Shown: piece after piece, positions 22,943-35,200 of the stretch
Layout of the letters: the number at the start of each line of letters is the position of its first letter
Position numbering within the stretch: the first letter of the stretch is position 1
NCBI GenBank assembly: GCA_017562135.1
Contig: QEYB01001327.1
Span: 62,001-126,000 of the forward strand
DNA length: 64,000 nucleotides
From: Dipylidium caninum
Lineage: Eukaryota > Platyhelminthes > Cestoda > Cyclophyllidea > Dipylidiidae
Direction: 5' to 3'
Translations under genes and position numbers: made by a program
Notes under the pieces: generated by a model
What the model was told of the DNA's origin: nothing
Databases searched by the model: none
What the model saw: only the letters and a program-made list of their open reading frames with translations

Positions 22943-23229
22943 CCACAATGCAGTCTGCAATGGGATTGCTCCATGTGAGAAAGCTAGTGTAGCCTCTTAG
23001 TAAACTGAATATGCTTGCACATGCGACAATTTATTATTTCTAGAAGGTTAATATGCCTGAGGCAGGCGATACGACCGACCCATTCATATACTTCACCTCG
23101 AGTGTACCAACAGAGTGCGTGCAGAGAGGGGAGTAAAGCCATGAAGTCCAGCTATATCGTATAAGATTATCTACTTTCCTCAAATACAGTAAAAAATGAA
23201 GTCCTGTAAACTTCTTCATTGCATATGGC

Positions 23230-23900
23230 TTCTTCCTCCGCCCCTACCTTTCACTCTGTTTCTCGATCATTCCCATGGCCCCATTGCTTCGTCGTCGTCT
23301 GGGCTTACACAACACTCGAAGCAGCTTCATTGAAGTAGACGCGGATTCACACGACCGACAACGCGCACACGAACGCACGCAGACACGCAGATGCGAGGCG
23401 GAATAATGCGCGTCGCGGAAGAGGAGGAGCAGAACCGACCTCGATTACTCAACTGTGCGATAAATGTGTTGCCATGTTCCGGTGTTAAGGCGGTGGTCTG
23501 CTTGGGTTAACGAGGGAATGCAGTTACTTGGAGGAGTCTTTTAACAACTGAGGACAAATGTGATTCATCCGGTAGGTTGAAAATGTTTTGCGCTGTTAAG
23601 ACCTGGCACGGCATGGTGTGGAGCACTTTAGATTCCCCAAAATACAAAGCTCTCACGGTGACACTTGTGATAGGAGGAAATGATAAATCCAATTATTCTT
23701 CTATTCTACCTTCGGTGTACGTCACCCGCAGACAACTCGTCAAAGTTCATTTTAGGCAAGAAGCTTCTGAGTGACACTAATTCCTCAAGGCTAAATTCAC
23801 CTTATCCCAGTAAGTTCAGCCGACAAATAGACGGCGGGCGGTGGACAGTGAAAGGACTTAGTGACTGCTAAATATATTGAGGAGTCGAGACTCCATGCTC
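23230..23900 (-). repeat. Dispersed repeat R1, inverted copy
   Basis: This is the reverse complement of the R1 layout at 52,370-53,060. The CATCTGCGTGTCTGCGTGCG run is at about 23,370-23,395 in reverse, and the CTTATTCCAGTAAGTTC-like stretch is at about 23,800. Confidence 0.6.
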
Positions 23901-24049
23901 GCATATTAATGCCTTTTCGCGGCTTGACATCTACTCAGTGGGATTGAGATTAATTTAGCAAACCAAACAAATGAGTGACTAAGTAAATAAATATTCTGAG
24001 TTTCATTAAAGTGAAGCTAAATTATCATTTATTGGGGAGACATAATGAA

Positions 24050-25410
24050 CTCTACTTTAAAGCAGGAAGTACGTCCTCACGTACACACCCGTGAATACGC
24101 AAGTAGATGCCTCTTCGTACTGGATGGCATGCTGAAATGTGTAAACAAATGCGAGAATGGGCTGGGATGTAAGAAGTACAAGAAAGTGATTTTCCATTTC
24201 ACAGTTTCGACTGGAGACGCCGCGGTGCGCGCGCGATTGCACGAACTCATCATCTGCAGCAGGAAAGGCGTCCACATCCAACTTTTCAATTCGCGTCCAG
24301 CTGCGATTATGCCTTTCTTCGACTCTCACTTCAAAACACTACTCTCACGCAGCACAACGCAGCACGTAGTGAAGCATTCAAAATCTGTTGAATGTTCGTT
24401 TCACAAAATTATCTAAATTTCATGTTATTGCAAAACTCAAGCTAGTTAAATGAACGAAGAACGTCCCTTGGACAATGGCTCGTCTGTTTCTTCCTTTTGC
24501 CTAACCTTCTCTTCGTCTCCATCCATCTCACGCCAGAATTGGCTGTAGTGATGTGCAGATGAATGCAGCGAGGCGGAGGGCTCACAATCTGTCTTACCAC
24601 TGGACTGTTATGCGAGAATGTATTACTGCCACGTGGAAACAGTGTGACAAAGCCGTACGAGTGACGTTTTGACTCTCCTGCAATCATGCTGAACTGTGGT
24701 AAAAACATAAAAACTTAGTCGGCGTGCGCAGAGCTGCATTTCATAGAAACAACTAGCGTGAACATAGAAATGTTAATGTGTATGGCAGTCCCAAATGGTG
24801 TGATGAGTGTGTTCGAGGAGAAGGTGATGCGAGATGAAGTAAAAGGAATAGGTTTGTTCTACAGTAAATAAAATCGGACATCGGCGAGAAGACGGTTGCC
24901 TCTTCTCACAAGACCATTCTCACGCCTCTCCCTCACATATGCGCGCACCATGTACCCGTTGAAATGAAACTTTGTTGTTGTTGACTGCAATAGCAAATGA
25001 AATCTGTGTTTGCCCGCCAACCGTGGTCAAAAGGCCAAGTGCGAAAAAAGTTCTTTGAGTCAACCCAACAGAAAGACCGTCATTACTGCCTTGGTGCTGC
25101 AAGAGCAGGTCATTTTGACTATGCACATGTAAATGTGTAAAAGTGGATAACCAAATAATTACAATCTGTGCGATGATGGGTGTGTACTGAGTATGAGCTA
25201 GTGAAATACTGATGAAATTTCGCTTCTTTCAATAGACGTTTCTCTGTTAGACCATCCCAATGAAAAACAATATTCTGTCACCTCATCAACTCCCAATTCG
25301 TTTCCTCCACCACATAAACCATGTTCCTAAGCAGTCTCCCCTTCTCTAACCTAGTCGCTAATCATGGCAGCCTACGCACATGTTCGGGGAGACACTGTAG
25401 CCTCAAATTG
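24050..25410 (-). repeat. Distal part of intergenic block, no gene
   Basis: Matches in reverse 62,170-63,500 and 51,400-52,210, and directly 37,110-38,200. Markers are the CACATGTGCATAGTCAAAATGACC-like stretch near 25,110 and the TACAGCCAATTC stretch near 24,540. No exon was supported. Confidence 0.55.
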
Positions 25411-26029
25411 CAGTGTCAGCGTGAGACCTCTGGATATGCCGGAGCTACTGACAGTAAAATCGGCTTGAGTTGGCACGAACACTTACTTGCAACACGGTGA
25501 CTGGACACATCCAGCCTTACGTTGAACGTGACAACTGGAGACACAAAGATGCCTGTCGTGTCGCGATCCACGAGATACAGATGCGTTGACAAAATGTGTC
25601 GCTCTTGCCATTTCGTACACTCGTCCTCAAAGTGCGGACTGTCCTACGAGCTGTGCAACTCCTACATCTGAAGATATGAGCGTGGAGGCGAGCTCTTACT
25701 ATCTGCTGCAACTGATCTACTAATAAATATTTGGGGTTAGGACGGTGTACATCTCATCGTTTGGTGGAATTGAAGCGCGTTGGACAGCACGAGTGATGGG
25801 AAATGCGACAAACGTGTTTTGCCTCAGTGAAGCCAGACAGAATGCAAAAGTAATCGGTGAGTGGTTAAATTTGCGTGATGACAGCATATGAGCCTGTATG
25901 GACTCCAAGACGACAGCGCGAGTCGGAGTCCATGTCGGCGTAGAAAACCAATGGCGACGTCGCATGATGACCTTACTTAGGGAGGATAAATGAAATGCGC
26001 ACGGGATGGAGGCCTCAACTGCACAAAGA
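25410..26029 (+). promoter_or_regulatory. Upstream element of the 26,030 gene
   Basis: Close relative of 15,750-16,371, including the GACAGTAAAATCGGCTTGAG-like distal part, which is also at 38,446. The TATA position reads CTAATAAATAT (about 25,720-25,732). The following leader, with CATCTCATCGTTTG and GGTGAGTGGTTAAATTTGCG, is shared with the 16 kb and 61 kb copies. Confidence 0.45.
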
Positions 26030-27908
26030 ATGCTGATTGAAGCGGCATTGCCTTTACTCAAAGTCATCAGCTTGTTGGAGGAGCAACAATTCTCTTTTTC
26101 GGCACCGTTGGCGTGCACGGAGGTAAGTTGAGCCCCGTCTCCCTAGCACAACACTCTACGCTTTCATTTAACACGCTTTCCCGAAGCACCATAATTCTCA
26201 CTTGCCACACCCTAAGTCTCGTGCTCATGCGTTGGAGAATGTAAGTCAAAAAAGCAGACGTAGATTCGTCATGCAGTAGATGGGAAGGGTGTAAGGCAAG
26301 ACTAGTGGAGCCTGGTTGCGCTGGGAGAATTTTCAAACGGGTGGTCGGGCGAGACATGTCTGATTCGGACATGGTGTAGTGGGAGCAGAAGAAATTGAGG
26401 GTGCGGCCGATGGTGGAAAGCTTGTTTCAGGAGCAGAAATCATGGCGCGGTTGCAACGCCTCTCCTTTCAGATAGCCAGTCAGAATTGCGCGCAAGTGTG
26501 AGAAATGAAAGCAGAATCGTGAACGGTCCCGTCAACAGTTCGTTCTTCCTCCATTTCTCACTGCCGGGCACATACGTCGTAAGTTGATTTCTTTTCACAG
26601 AGATGCTCTTGGCCTTCACGACTGACATGCTAATTTGGCACTTCTTCTAGTTCCTATGGGTGTATAAATACTCCAAAATATCAGCCTTCACCGAAATAAT
26701 AGGCAGCAAGTGCTCCACCGCGTATTTCAATTGTTCCTACACTCAGGGTATGCTTCAGCTCATTCGCCACCCTACGCGCCACACGCACGCTCTACCAGCG
26801 CGAACGATAATGTTTTCCCTTTTCTTGCTGTTTCCTCAGTCAATGAATCTCACGCAGAGGTGGAGATGTCTGGTCTTATCCGCCATGACATGTCGTGGAT
26901 TGTCTTCCACCCGATCGGCAATTTACCTTTATCATTTTCCATTGCTGTATTGCCTAACGGCGTGTGGAGTGTCTCGGACTCGGGTGAGTTGCCATAAAAG
27001 TAACTTCAATCATCCCAATTACCTTTTCTCATCACAAAGGAATAACCACTTTTATCACTTGGCTTCCAAGGTATCTTCGTGGATCCGATTGATTCCTTCT
27101 ACATTGCCGCGAAGAACAAGGAAACCGTCACAATAACGTGCAAGTTCAACAAGGAGATGGAAGAAGTAAGTCTACCACGTAATTTTGCATTACCTACGAG
27201 GAAGGAGTTCGCGTGATTTGCTACTTCATCATATTTTTGTTCATCTCCTGCTCCTACACCTTAAGCATTATAAGTGATTTTGGTATACATAGATACTTAT
27301 TCTCGAGGATAATTTCCATCCACACTTTCCTTACTGATTACCCACGTCATTCCTTTTTCCCATTTCACTTGCCTTGTAAAACCTCACCTGACGTAATGGA
27401 TTTCTGTTTGCCTAGCATGTTATAATGGTGGGAAGATCTCCATTTACTTCTTACAAGAATATTCGTGGCAGCGTGCAAAATAACACGGGCAATTTTCCGG
27501 AAATAGTTGGTTTCCGTAAGCTAACCAGTACACGTTTTTAAGACTCTGATGTTTATGCACTGCTATGCCAATTACTGCTCGAATTCCTCTCTATTGCTCT
27601 CCTTGCAGGAAATAGGACAGACGACAAATTTGTGAATTTCACAATAGAGTTGAGGAGGAATGAACCTGTTGATTACCTCAGTTGCTGGAATTATTACAGT
27701 CGGACACCGTACTACGCAACTTACGTGATAGATTGGGGTAAGTCAAACCACTCTTCTGACAATGGGGTCCTTTTCTTCCAACTTGCCCTTGCCGTAGTAC
27801 TCGATGCAAACATATTCTTGAGTTACAGTTTCACAAACCTCTCATTTTTATGCGGCCGGTATCCTTTTCACTGTTGCAGACAATCACTACACCAATGAGC
27901 CCACCTAG
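26030..27908 (+). CDS. Family A gene, copy at 26-28 kb (one frameshift in exon 1)
   Basis: Exons: 26,030-26,122; 26,472-26,578; 26,651-26,747; 26,840-26,983; 27,071-27,165; 27,416-27,515; 27,609-27,737; 27,880-27,908. Exons 3-8 have the standard lengths (107, 97, 144, 95, 100, 129) and stay open when joined. Motifs are NESRIVNGPVNSSFFLHFSL, CSTAYFNCSYTQ, EVEMSGLIRHDMSWIVF, KETVTITCKFN, TDDKFVNFTIELRR and VDYLSCW. The end is NHYTNEPT-stop, with AATAAA at 27,973. Exon 1 is 93 instead of 94 nt because a GGG run is GG near 26,077, which destroys the hydrophobic stretch in frame. Exon 2 is also shorter than in relatives, but a 24-nt version (26,217-26,240) would join exon 3 in phase. It probably encoded a secreted glycoprotein. 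Confidence 0.66.
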
Positions 27909-28021
27909 CGGCGGAGTTGTGGACCTTCACGTTGGCGAATGCAATTTCTCTCATTGTTTCCTGAATTCGTACAATAAAAAGGTACTAGTAAATGGCGAGA
28001 CATTGTTCTCTTGACAAATAC

Positions 28022-29030
28022 CTACATGACATGGTATCGGGCTCCTTTTGCCTATTTGCGAAAGATAGTCCACTCATCGCTGTCGGTCTACGTGAGCAGA
28101 GTGCGCGGCTGTAGTCTGGCGTCGGTGAGACGGGGCGGTCGCTTTCTCGAGTCTAAGGACTCGGCAGAGTTGGGGTGTGCATTTGCTGGCAGTAGTGGAT
28201 GCATCCACCTCCGTGTTGGTGCACGGGTTGGCCGGTTGTCAGTGTCTGAGGTCTGTCTACCGTTGATGATTGCCTGGCGTGGGTGGACCAGCGCTGGGGA
28301 AGGTGGGCTTTATTGTCTTATTGTGTGCCTCCTCCTTGTAGACGCGGAAACTGCCACATGTTCGGGGCGTTGCGTGTTGGCGGTACGGGGACTGACTTGT
28401 TCTGTTAAAGGCCCGCGATTTGCCTTGATGTTGCGGCGCGCGGGTCTGTGCATGTTGATGAGCGGAGGACTGCCTAATGTTGCTCTGTGGGTGTTGTGGG
28501 TGGGTGCGTGCGCAGTGCAGCATATAGGCTGTTGCCGATCATTCAGATTGTGGATGTGGTGATGGGGTTAGGTCAGAGCCTTCCCTACTGCCCTTGCACC
28601 GTCTGTGTCTACACACGGTGCGCGTGTGTGCGTGTTTATTATGAGATTGCACCCGTACTCCTCAGGGAGGTATGTGCACGGCCGCGAGATGCGCCAGTGT
28701 ATGCATGAGCCCGTGTTGTGTATGTATGTATGTCGGTGTTGGCACTTGTACACCTTAGTGCATTGCGGATGTTGTGAGGAGATTGTGTGTGTTTGCCCGT
28801 GCCAGTGCCCGTGCCCTTGCCCAAGCATGTGTGTGGGCGTGGATGTGGATGTGGGAGTGGTGTGTGTGTGTGGAAAGGATATGTGCACGAGTGGGAAGAC
28901 TGGGCGGTAGGCGGCTCTAACAGGGCAGTCGCCTTTGCCTCCACATCCTCCTCGCCCTTCTCTATCCCAATGTGGGGCTGTGGGCGGCCTCTCTCCTCCT
29001 CTTCCACTAACCGATCTCATCTGGTGTGAG
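28022..29030 (+). other. rDNA spacer-like sequence (external transcribed spacer or intergenic spacer)
   Basis: The composition changes abruptly to T/G-rich with GTGTGTG and GTGCCC runs, unlike the surroundings, and the stretch leads directly into an 18S rRNA start. By position it is the upstream spacer of an rDNA unit. Long open frames on both strands here (for example 28,011-28,562) result from the biased composition and have no exon signals or homologues in the window. Confidence 0.6.
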
Positions 29031-29160
29031 TTGCCTGGTTGATCCTGTCAATAGTAATATGCTTGTTTCAAAGCTTAAGTCAGGCATGTCTCAGTGCAGG
29101 CCTTGGTACGGTGAAACCGCGAATGGCTCATTAAATCAGCCATGGTTTATTGGATCTTGC
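29031..29160 (+). pseudogene. 18S rRNA gene fragment, 5' end
   Basis: CCTGGTTGATCCTG, then ATATGCTTGT, then GGTGAAACCGCGAATGGCTC and ATTAAATCAG, and then TTTATTGGATC follow one another with the spacing of eukaryotic 18S rRNA from its first bases. Several positions invariant in functional genes are changed (CCTGTCAATAGTAAT for CCTGCCAGTAGTCAT; TCAGGCATGTC for CCATGCATGTC). The homology stops at about 29,155, where family A 3' flank sequence begins. It is a truncated, decayed fragment and not a working rRNA gene. The variable stretch after GCATGTC resembles flatworms. Confidence 0.85.
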
Positions 29161-29164
29161 CCAC

Positions 29165-29460
29165 GCACTTGGGTCAGCAAGCCTGTCAGTAGTCACTTTG
29201 AGGTGGACTCCACCCAGTGTGGTTGAGGATGATGCAGGAGGCGAGTGTGAGCTGACGCCGGAAGAGCACTCTGCCATGAGAGCGTAGTAAGAAAATTTGC
29301 GATTACTTTTGTCCTTGCAAACAGTTCATAATCCACTTGGCGTATAGTATCGTAGCCACTTCAATTCCGTCGTGTTGAATAGCATAAGTGGGGTTAGCTT
29401 CGTGAGGTCGGGTGGAAACATCAACAACCACATATGTTAAGTTCTTAGGAGCCTTGGATC
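29165..29460 (-). repeat. Family A 3' flank resumed after rDNA insertion
   Basis: Matches 18,545-18,850 in the same orientation (TCGGCAAGCGTGTC... in one, TCAGCAAGCCTGTC... in the other, then CACTTTGAGGTGGACTCC). The roughly 150 bp that should lie between the 27.9 kb gene end and this flank are replaced by rDNA sequence. Confidence 0.65.
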
Positions 29461-30800
29461 CTCACTGTCAGCGAGAAGGTTCCCGAATTGCTGGATTGTG
29501 CATAGGCTCTTGAATGGAGTAGGTTAGCAGAGGCCACAGAGACGGAACGTCGTGCATTGAGGACTAATTCTCGGTGAAGATATTTTCCTCCTCACTGAGG
29601 CATTAAGAACAGAGAGTGATGGCATGTCAGTGACTAAGCCTGTCCTTTGAAATGAAAGGGGTATGAGAATGATGAAGTCGAAAGTACCTTGAAACAATAA
29701 TGCTCTCTATTTCGAAGAAAAGAGAAAAGCGGATAAGAAACGAATGGAAAACGATGCTGAGAGAACTCAAGATTGCCCCCGGCCAATTGGCTTGCGTCAA
29801 GCAGAAGCAGGCGAATGACGAGTGATAGTGACGAATGACAAATGCGGATTGACGATTGACATTGACATTGACCAAATGAAGGAAGGCAGTGTCGAGTGTA
29901 ATAGCTAACGCCACAATTCTCCTCTGACTAACCTACTCTGCTGTGGGGCTTGCATCAGTGTAAGCACGGTGGATGAAGCGTTTCTGGACAAATCCGAGTG
30001 ATTACGGCCGTTGTGAACAACGAGAGGGATAAAACTCTAACTTTTGATAAGAGAAAAGGCAAGCTGGAGTTGTTTTCAAATGCACACTGTCATTCGTGTA
30101 AGCGTACTGTCGTATCTCCACAAAATGTAAACAGACAGCACTGAAACTGAGAAGCCAATCCTGTTGTTCTCTGCGTGTTAGTTCTTTCTCCCATGGTCAT
30201 ACATTTTGTTATAGACATGAGGACAACGGCACATAGTTTATATCTGACGTGCTTGCAAGGTTCACGATAGAGTTGGTTCATTGTTCGCTGATATGGTAGG
30301 GGGCTTTGACTTCTCAGCAACTTTGGATTTCTTTACTGTGTTCCGTCTCTCCCACTGGACACATTACAGACCTTAAAATTGCCACTACGAGTCTTCTTAT
30401 GAGTTCCAACTCGAGCTCATAGCTTGCGATCATCCAGCCATTTCCTCCCGATTTGCCAAGATTGCACTAGTCTCAGAGGGGCCAATTCGTGTGGCGGTAA
30501 TTGAAAGTAGTATGGGCGGCTCAGCATGACATTTGACCCGAGCATCCCATGGTACACCGCGCAGTTCATGTCACTATTTGCCGACAATTTGTGGAGCTTC
30601 TTGAAGATAAAAGAGTTCTCAAAAGTGTTGACAGAGCTATACTGAGCAACACTGATTTAAAACTAATCTGAATTTATCTATATAGAGCAGCGATTGCATT
30701 TCTTCAAAACTCTATTGCTTCTCAATACCAAAATATGTTCTCAGTAGTATGAGGAAGTCTGCAAGTGCTGGAATATTTAACAGGGACACCCTTTAGGATT
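29460..30800. other. Intergenic, no supported gene
   Basis: No exon with a homologue in the window was found. A short run of imperfect GACGAATGACAAATG / GATTGACGATTGACATTGAC repeats lies at about 29,810-29,875. Confidence 0.4.
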
Positions 30801-32100
30801 CTTACTGCCCTCTATCACCTTCCCCCTACTCTTTCACCGTTGAGCCAGCAGATGCAGTTCTCCCCGTAAGTAGGTTGATACCCGAAAATTTGAGCCGTTT
30901 TTATGGTTTTGTGTGTCTGCAAGTCTGGGACGACCCGGAATGATTTGAGGACACCCTCTGTTCTGCCATGTCCCACCAATTGCCATCCAATATCATGCCA
31001 TGTGCTTGATGCCTCATTCTTGCTACGCGGTTCTGCAATATTCACTTCGTCTTCTGTGCGTCGTTTGTTGTACTGCGGTCAGGTATTGCAACTTCCAAGT
31101 GAATATGCTCTTGATTCCGGGTTATAAGCGCAATCGGAAATGCTCTCCTCCTTCACGCGAGCCCCTCTGCTTCGCACTCCTGTCTCGCACTCTATTTCGC
31201 ACTTCGAGAACCCACATGCTTGCGAGTTAGATGACCATATCAGTTCCGGTTACTCGAAGATTCAATGAGCAGATGAGTTGGCAGATTTCATCCGCGTTAT
31301 TTTCCTCCACTTAAACTTTGAACATGGAAAAAACGATTTACAACGGTGGCCGAAGTGAACCACAGTGTTAAAAGAGGCTTGTTTCGCTCAGTCACACGAC
31401 GACACTGAAGTAACTGCGGACCAATAACCTAGTGGACAGGATGTAATATGTTTCGAGGAGATAGCCATTAGCCATTAGTCTGTGGAGGACTTTGTGCGAC
31501 GAATGAGTACCATATGAACATGCAAAGCCGTTTTGGTCACCCTCCATCTTGTTACTGAGATTCCCACCTTAGGAAGTTTCCTGACAGTTGAAAGCCTACC
31601 TTCGACATCATTAAAACACATGTTTGTTCTGTTTCGGCTCTAATTCCTCGCATTCTCGTGGCATTTTTTGCTAAATTGCACGAGAAAGGGGGGGGGGGCA
31701 CCCTGTCAAGTTCTTATTATAAGATGATATCTTGCTTCACAGTAAGAATTCTATATAGAAAAATAATTCCAACCAAGGCCAAACTGGTGTCATCGCTTTT
31801 ACTAGTTTGAAAGTGATCGCAACCACGGGTAGGTCCACCGTCAACCAATTCATCATTGCCACGTCGAAAGGGAAAAGTCACCTCAAGTGTAGCAACTCAT
31901 CTCTCACGTTTAGGCGAGTGATAGACGAGACTGGAAAATCTACTCCCGTCTCAGAGGGTATGGCGTGCGAATTGACATTCCACCAGAGCACGAGGAATTT
32001 GTATTCCCTGTAAGAGCAACTGCCAGATATTCACAGCTTAACGACGTCTATTGCATTGCAGATTAACTGACTTCCTTCAGAAAAATGGCAGCATCAAACT
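30800..32100 (-). repeat. Inverted fragments of the 9.6-10.9 kb region
   Basis: 30,800-31,230 matches 10,900-10,480 in reverse, and 31,750-32,060 matches 9,910-9,600 in reverse. A G homopolymer lies at 31,689-31,698. Frames in the two versions are not the same, so no gene is called. Confidence 0.5.
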
Positions 32101-32349
32101 CATTGCTTGCGAGTGACTCCGCATTAATCGAGTCTGTGTTCGACAGTAGGATCTTCGCACCTTAACCTTCCTCTGTGCTTGTAATTAGGCATTATAGCAG
32201 CGCAGTTGCAATCGGAAAGGTTTTATATAGTCCAGTGCCCATGGAGAGACGACTTTTAGGACGACAATTTATGTACACTGGACCACTCTTTAAGATGAGG
32301 CTTCCCATTAAACACAGGAGTGCTCATCGCAAACACAACAGCTAGCCAC

Positions 32350-33230
32350 CACAAGTAGTAAGATGGGAGATGAGCTCTTTGAGTGGCAGTCGTAGGATAT
32401 AACAATCATTTTCTTTCATGATAAGACTTATTGTTGCCTCCTAAGTAGCGCCGTTAGTCGGACACCAGAGGTGGAAATGAATGGCTGATTCGCTATAGCA
32501 AAGTCGGTTGACCGAATTAAGAACCTGGCCTCTCGGAAAACTGTTCAATGTAGCTCATACAGATTAAGCAGTCGCTGGTCATGTTCATTTACAAATCGAA
32601 TGTAGCACTACGAGCATTTCCAACTCAACCACTCATCACCCTCCTTCTGATTAAGGAGAAGGTCACATCAACTCTGGCATTGTGTGTTCAAATGCGAGTT
32701 CTGACTATTGTTAAATTAGTGTTATATCCTATGAATTGAAAATAGAGTAATGTAAAAATGCTTTTGACAGTGCAGAGGGAGTAGCGAGTGGGAAAGTGGG
32801 ATATTTTATTACCTCATTCACGTTTAATTATTGCAACCGCGAAGACCTCGAACATTCTATTCTATGCATTTTTGTTGGACTTCAGACATGGACTTACATT
32901 GTAGCTCTCATGCTCACCCTCATTCCCAAATCTAACGAATAGTGAGATTGAACCATTTGACCCCGACGGAAGATGGTCACGGGGAATCACGCACGACGCT
33001 CCAAAGGATAAGTAGGACGAAGAGACAAAGGAATCCAAAGTGTTAAAAGATGATGTGCTGAAGGGAAAAGACGTATGTATGGATATTTGGGGAAGAGACT
33101 GCAAGGGCAACCAATACGAAATGGTCCCTTCGTTATTCAGCCTTGATGTCGCCAATTTATGCAAGACGTCGCCATTTCTACGTTTACTTCTAAATATGAC
33201 CTGATTGCTAAATAGGATAGACCACCTCAC
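32350..33230 (-). pseudogene. Family N relic
   Basis: On the minus strand, 33,150-32,980 keeps a CPCSLF...PLSLRPTYPL pattern matching the RPCS...YALHPPYY segment at 22.8 kb. About 32,470-32,380 keeps the ALLRRQ motif of the membrane exon. Frames are interrupted. It is directly repeated relative to 22,000-22,900. Confidence 0.3.
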
Positions 33231-33239
33231 CAGACTCTC

Positions 33240-34080
33240 ATTTCCTATGCCCTCGATTGAACAGTCCAGGCTGTTGTAGTATATACAGCTGGACTGACGA
33301 TGGCTTCTACGTGGAAACCATGTATATTAGAAAAGCGGTAAAGTTAATACAGCGGTAGAGCCTTTTGTGAACTTGTCCCACGTCGAGTTGGATAGTGCAA
33401 AGAATCAAGGGATTAATATCACCTCTTCCCTTCCTTCCTTCCTCCCTCCTACCTCGTATTCCATTGCATATCCGAAAATTCGGTAGGTGCTAGAGTCAAT
33501 GCTTAATTGCGGGAATGATGTGACAAACATGATCCACTTCCATTCTTTTGCCATCTTTTCATATCCAAGACCATTTTCATGATTGAAAAAGAGCTTTGGC
33601 TGAGATGTATTAAGTGGTCTTCGAGGAATTTTGAGCAAAGCACTGTAATGTATATTAAGATGAGCCATCCAGAGACAAATGAAGTCAATTTCAGGTATAA
33701 AGATGGAGCGTGGCAGATATGGCTTCTCTCTGTAACGTGACGACAATATTAGCAATGCGTAATGCAGACATCTTGCGAAGCATTGAAATTATTTCGTCAA
33801 GGAGGCGTCTAATGAACGATGGCAGGATGAGAGCGCAGACATCGTTCAAAGATTTCATCGTCTTTCGATTTAATCTCGCAACATCTTCCTTAACGTGCAC
33901 AACATCGATCTCCTCCAGTGTTTCTGACCTGTTACACATAAGTTGCTACCAATGGCGCACTCTCTAGGCTAATGGGGAGAAATTGGTCGCATGAACTTCC
34001 TAGTGAAGCAGTATATGTTCTTCTTGTCATCTTTCATTGCAACGAATGGGCAATGACAGCATGTGACGCAGGCACGTAGT
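33240..34080. other. Apparently single-copy spacer
   Basis: I found no second copy of this stretch in the window. It includes a CCTTCCTTCCTTCC run at about 33,426-33,441. Frames open on both strands at 33,691-33,967 lie opposite each other and lack supporting splice signals, so no gene is called. Confidence 0.35.
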
Positions 34081-35200
34081 TTCCCCTAACTTTCAGTGTA
34101 GACCAAATCGTTTTTTGTGTGTTAAGTACGACTGAATAACTGTTCCATGTTCAAATGTGTCCTCTGAAGAAAGATGTGGAAATATCAACTCTCATTTTCC
34201 CAGTACAAGGATGCCAATCTACTTCCACGATCAATCACCATGCAGAGGACATAGCCCTTCCTCCAGTGGATTACAGAATGAGCAGTCGAAGAAAATTGTA
34301 TGGATAAGAATATTCGAGAACACAATTACAAATGCGTAGGTTTGGGCTTGTAGTTGGACTAAGATTTGGTGCGAAGTGAAGAATGAGGCACGCAGTGAGG
34401 ACTTTCGCCTGTCTCATGCTTATGGACGAGTTGTGAAATCGGTAAATGATGCTCGGTGTTAAATTGCAATTGCTATAGCAGTTGCCAGAAATTTGAAGCG
34501 ATAGAATGTACTGCCATCCCACTCGGCCACCTCTGACAGCATGCTCTTAAAGAAGGCATCAAAAACCGAAACTCGCTACAGAAAGCATGCGGTTAGAAGG
34601 AGTAGTGATGCGTTTGCCACACTTGCATTTGACCAAAGAATCGGGAATGAGACCAGGCGACCGCAGGTCGGATGAATAAGTCATGGAAATGGGTGAAGTT
34701 TGGAACTGGGGCCATAAAAACACAGATTTCGCCCCCCGCCTGACTGCCTTAGATCGCGCTTCATGTTTGTACCTCAACCCTACGAGTTACATCCAAAATG
34801 TCAGGAATTTTCACAACTGGACCAAGGAAGGAAAAAAAAGAGCTGTTCAATAAATCAGAACTCTGCTGCATCTTCACTATTGGAGAATCACTTTTACGCC
34901 TACAAACTCCGCAGTCCATTTTACTTCAGGCCCACTTGTGAAGGTGCATGATGAACCTGGAGGATGTCTGTTAGCTGCATGACCTTTCACATCCAGTGCT
35001 CCAGACAGGTAGTTGTAGAGAGGCTCGCTCATTTGGTTCAACCATTCCTTCCACACCATAGTGCCGGTGATTTCGCACTCCGATTAAGATTGAATGGACC
35101 AACGTCTGTTGCCATGAATGGGCTACGCGACGAGAGTTTATGTGGGAAAACGACAGCTCTCATTGGACACAAGTACTCGGAGGATGCGTCCTGCTAACCT
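34080..35200 (-). repeat. Diverged copy of outer palindrome arm
   Basis: Resembles 19,960-21,060 in the same orientation, with many single-base gains and losses. For example, the RMPIYSP exon and the GCGATCTG...TTGTACAA stretch are recognisable but frame-broken. No intact exon remains. Confidence 0.55.

Larger units (their letters stand above)
20800..25410 (-). repeat. Duplicated intergenic block, inverted copy
   Basis: This stretch corresponds, in reverse, to 51,100-56,100. It is repeated directly at about 34,800-38,400; for example the stretch around 21,170-21,400 is almost the same as 35,280-35,520. It ends at the upstream element of the 26,030 gene. It contains a family N copy and an inverted R1 (23,230-23,900). 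Confidence 0.65.

Noticed and set aside
28011..28562. Longest open frame in the window (183 codons, plus strand)
   Set aside because: It lies in the T/G-rich spacer in front of the 18S fragment. Long frames are open on both strands there because of base bias, and there is no splice or homologue support.
28568..29020. 150-codon and 122-codon frames on the minus strand of the rDNA spacer
   Set aside because: Low-complexity His/Thr/Pro-rich translations of GTGTGG-type sequence; a composition artefact.
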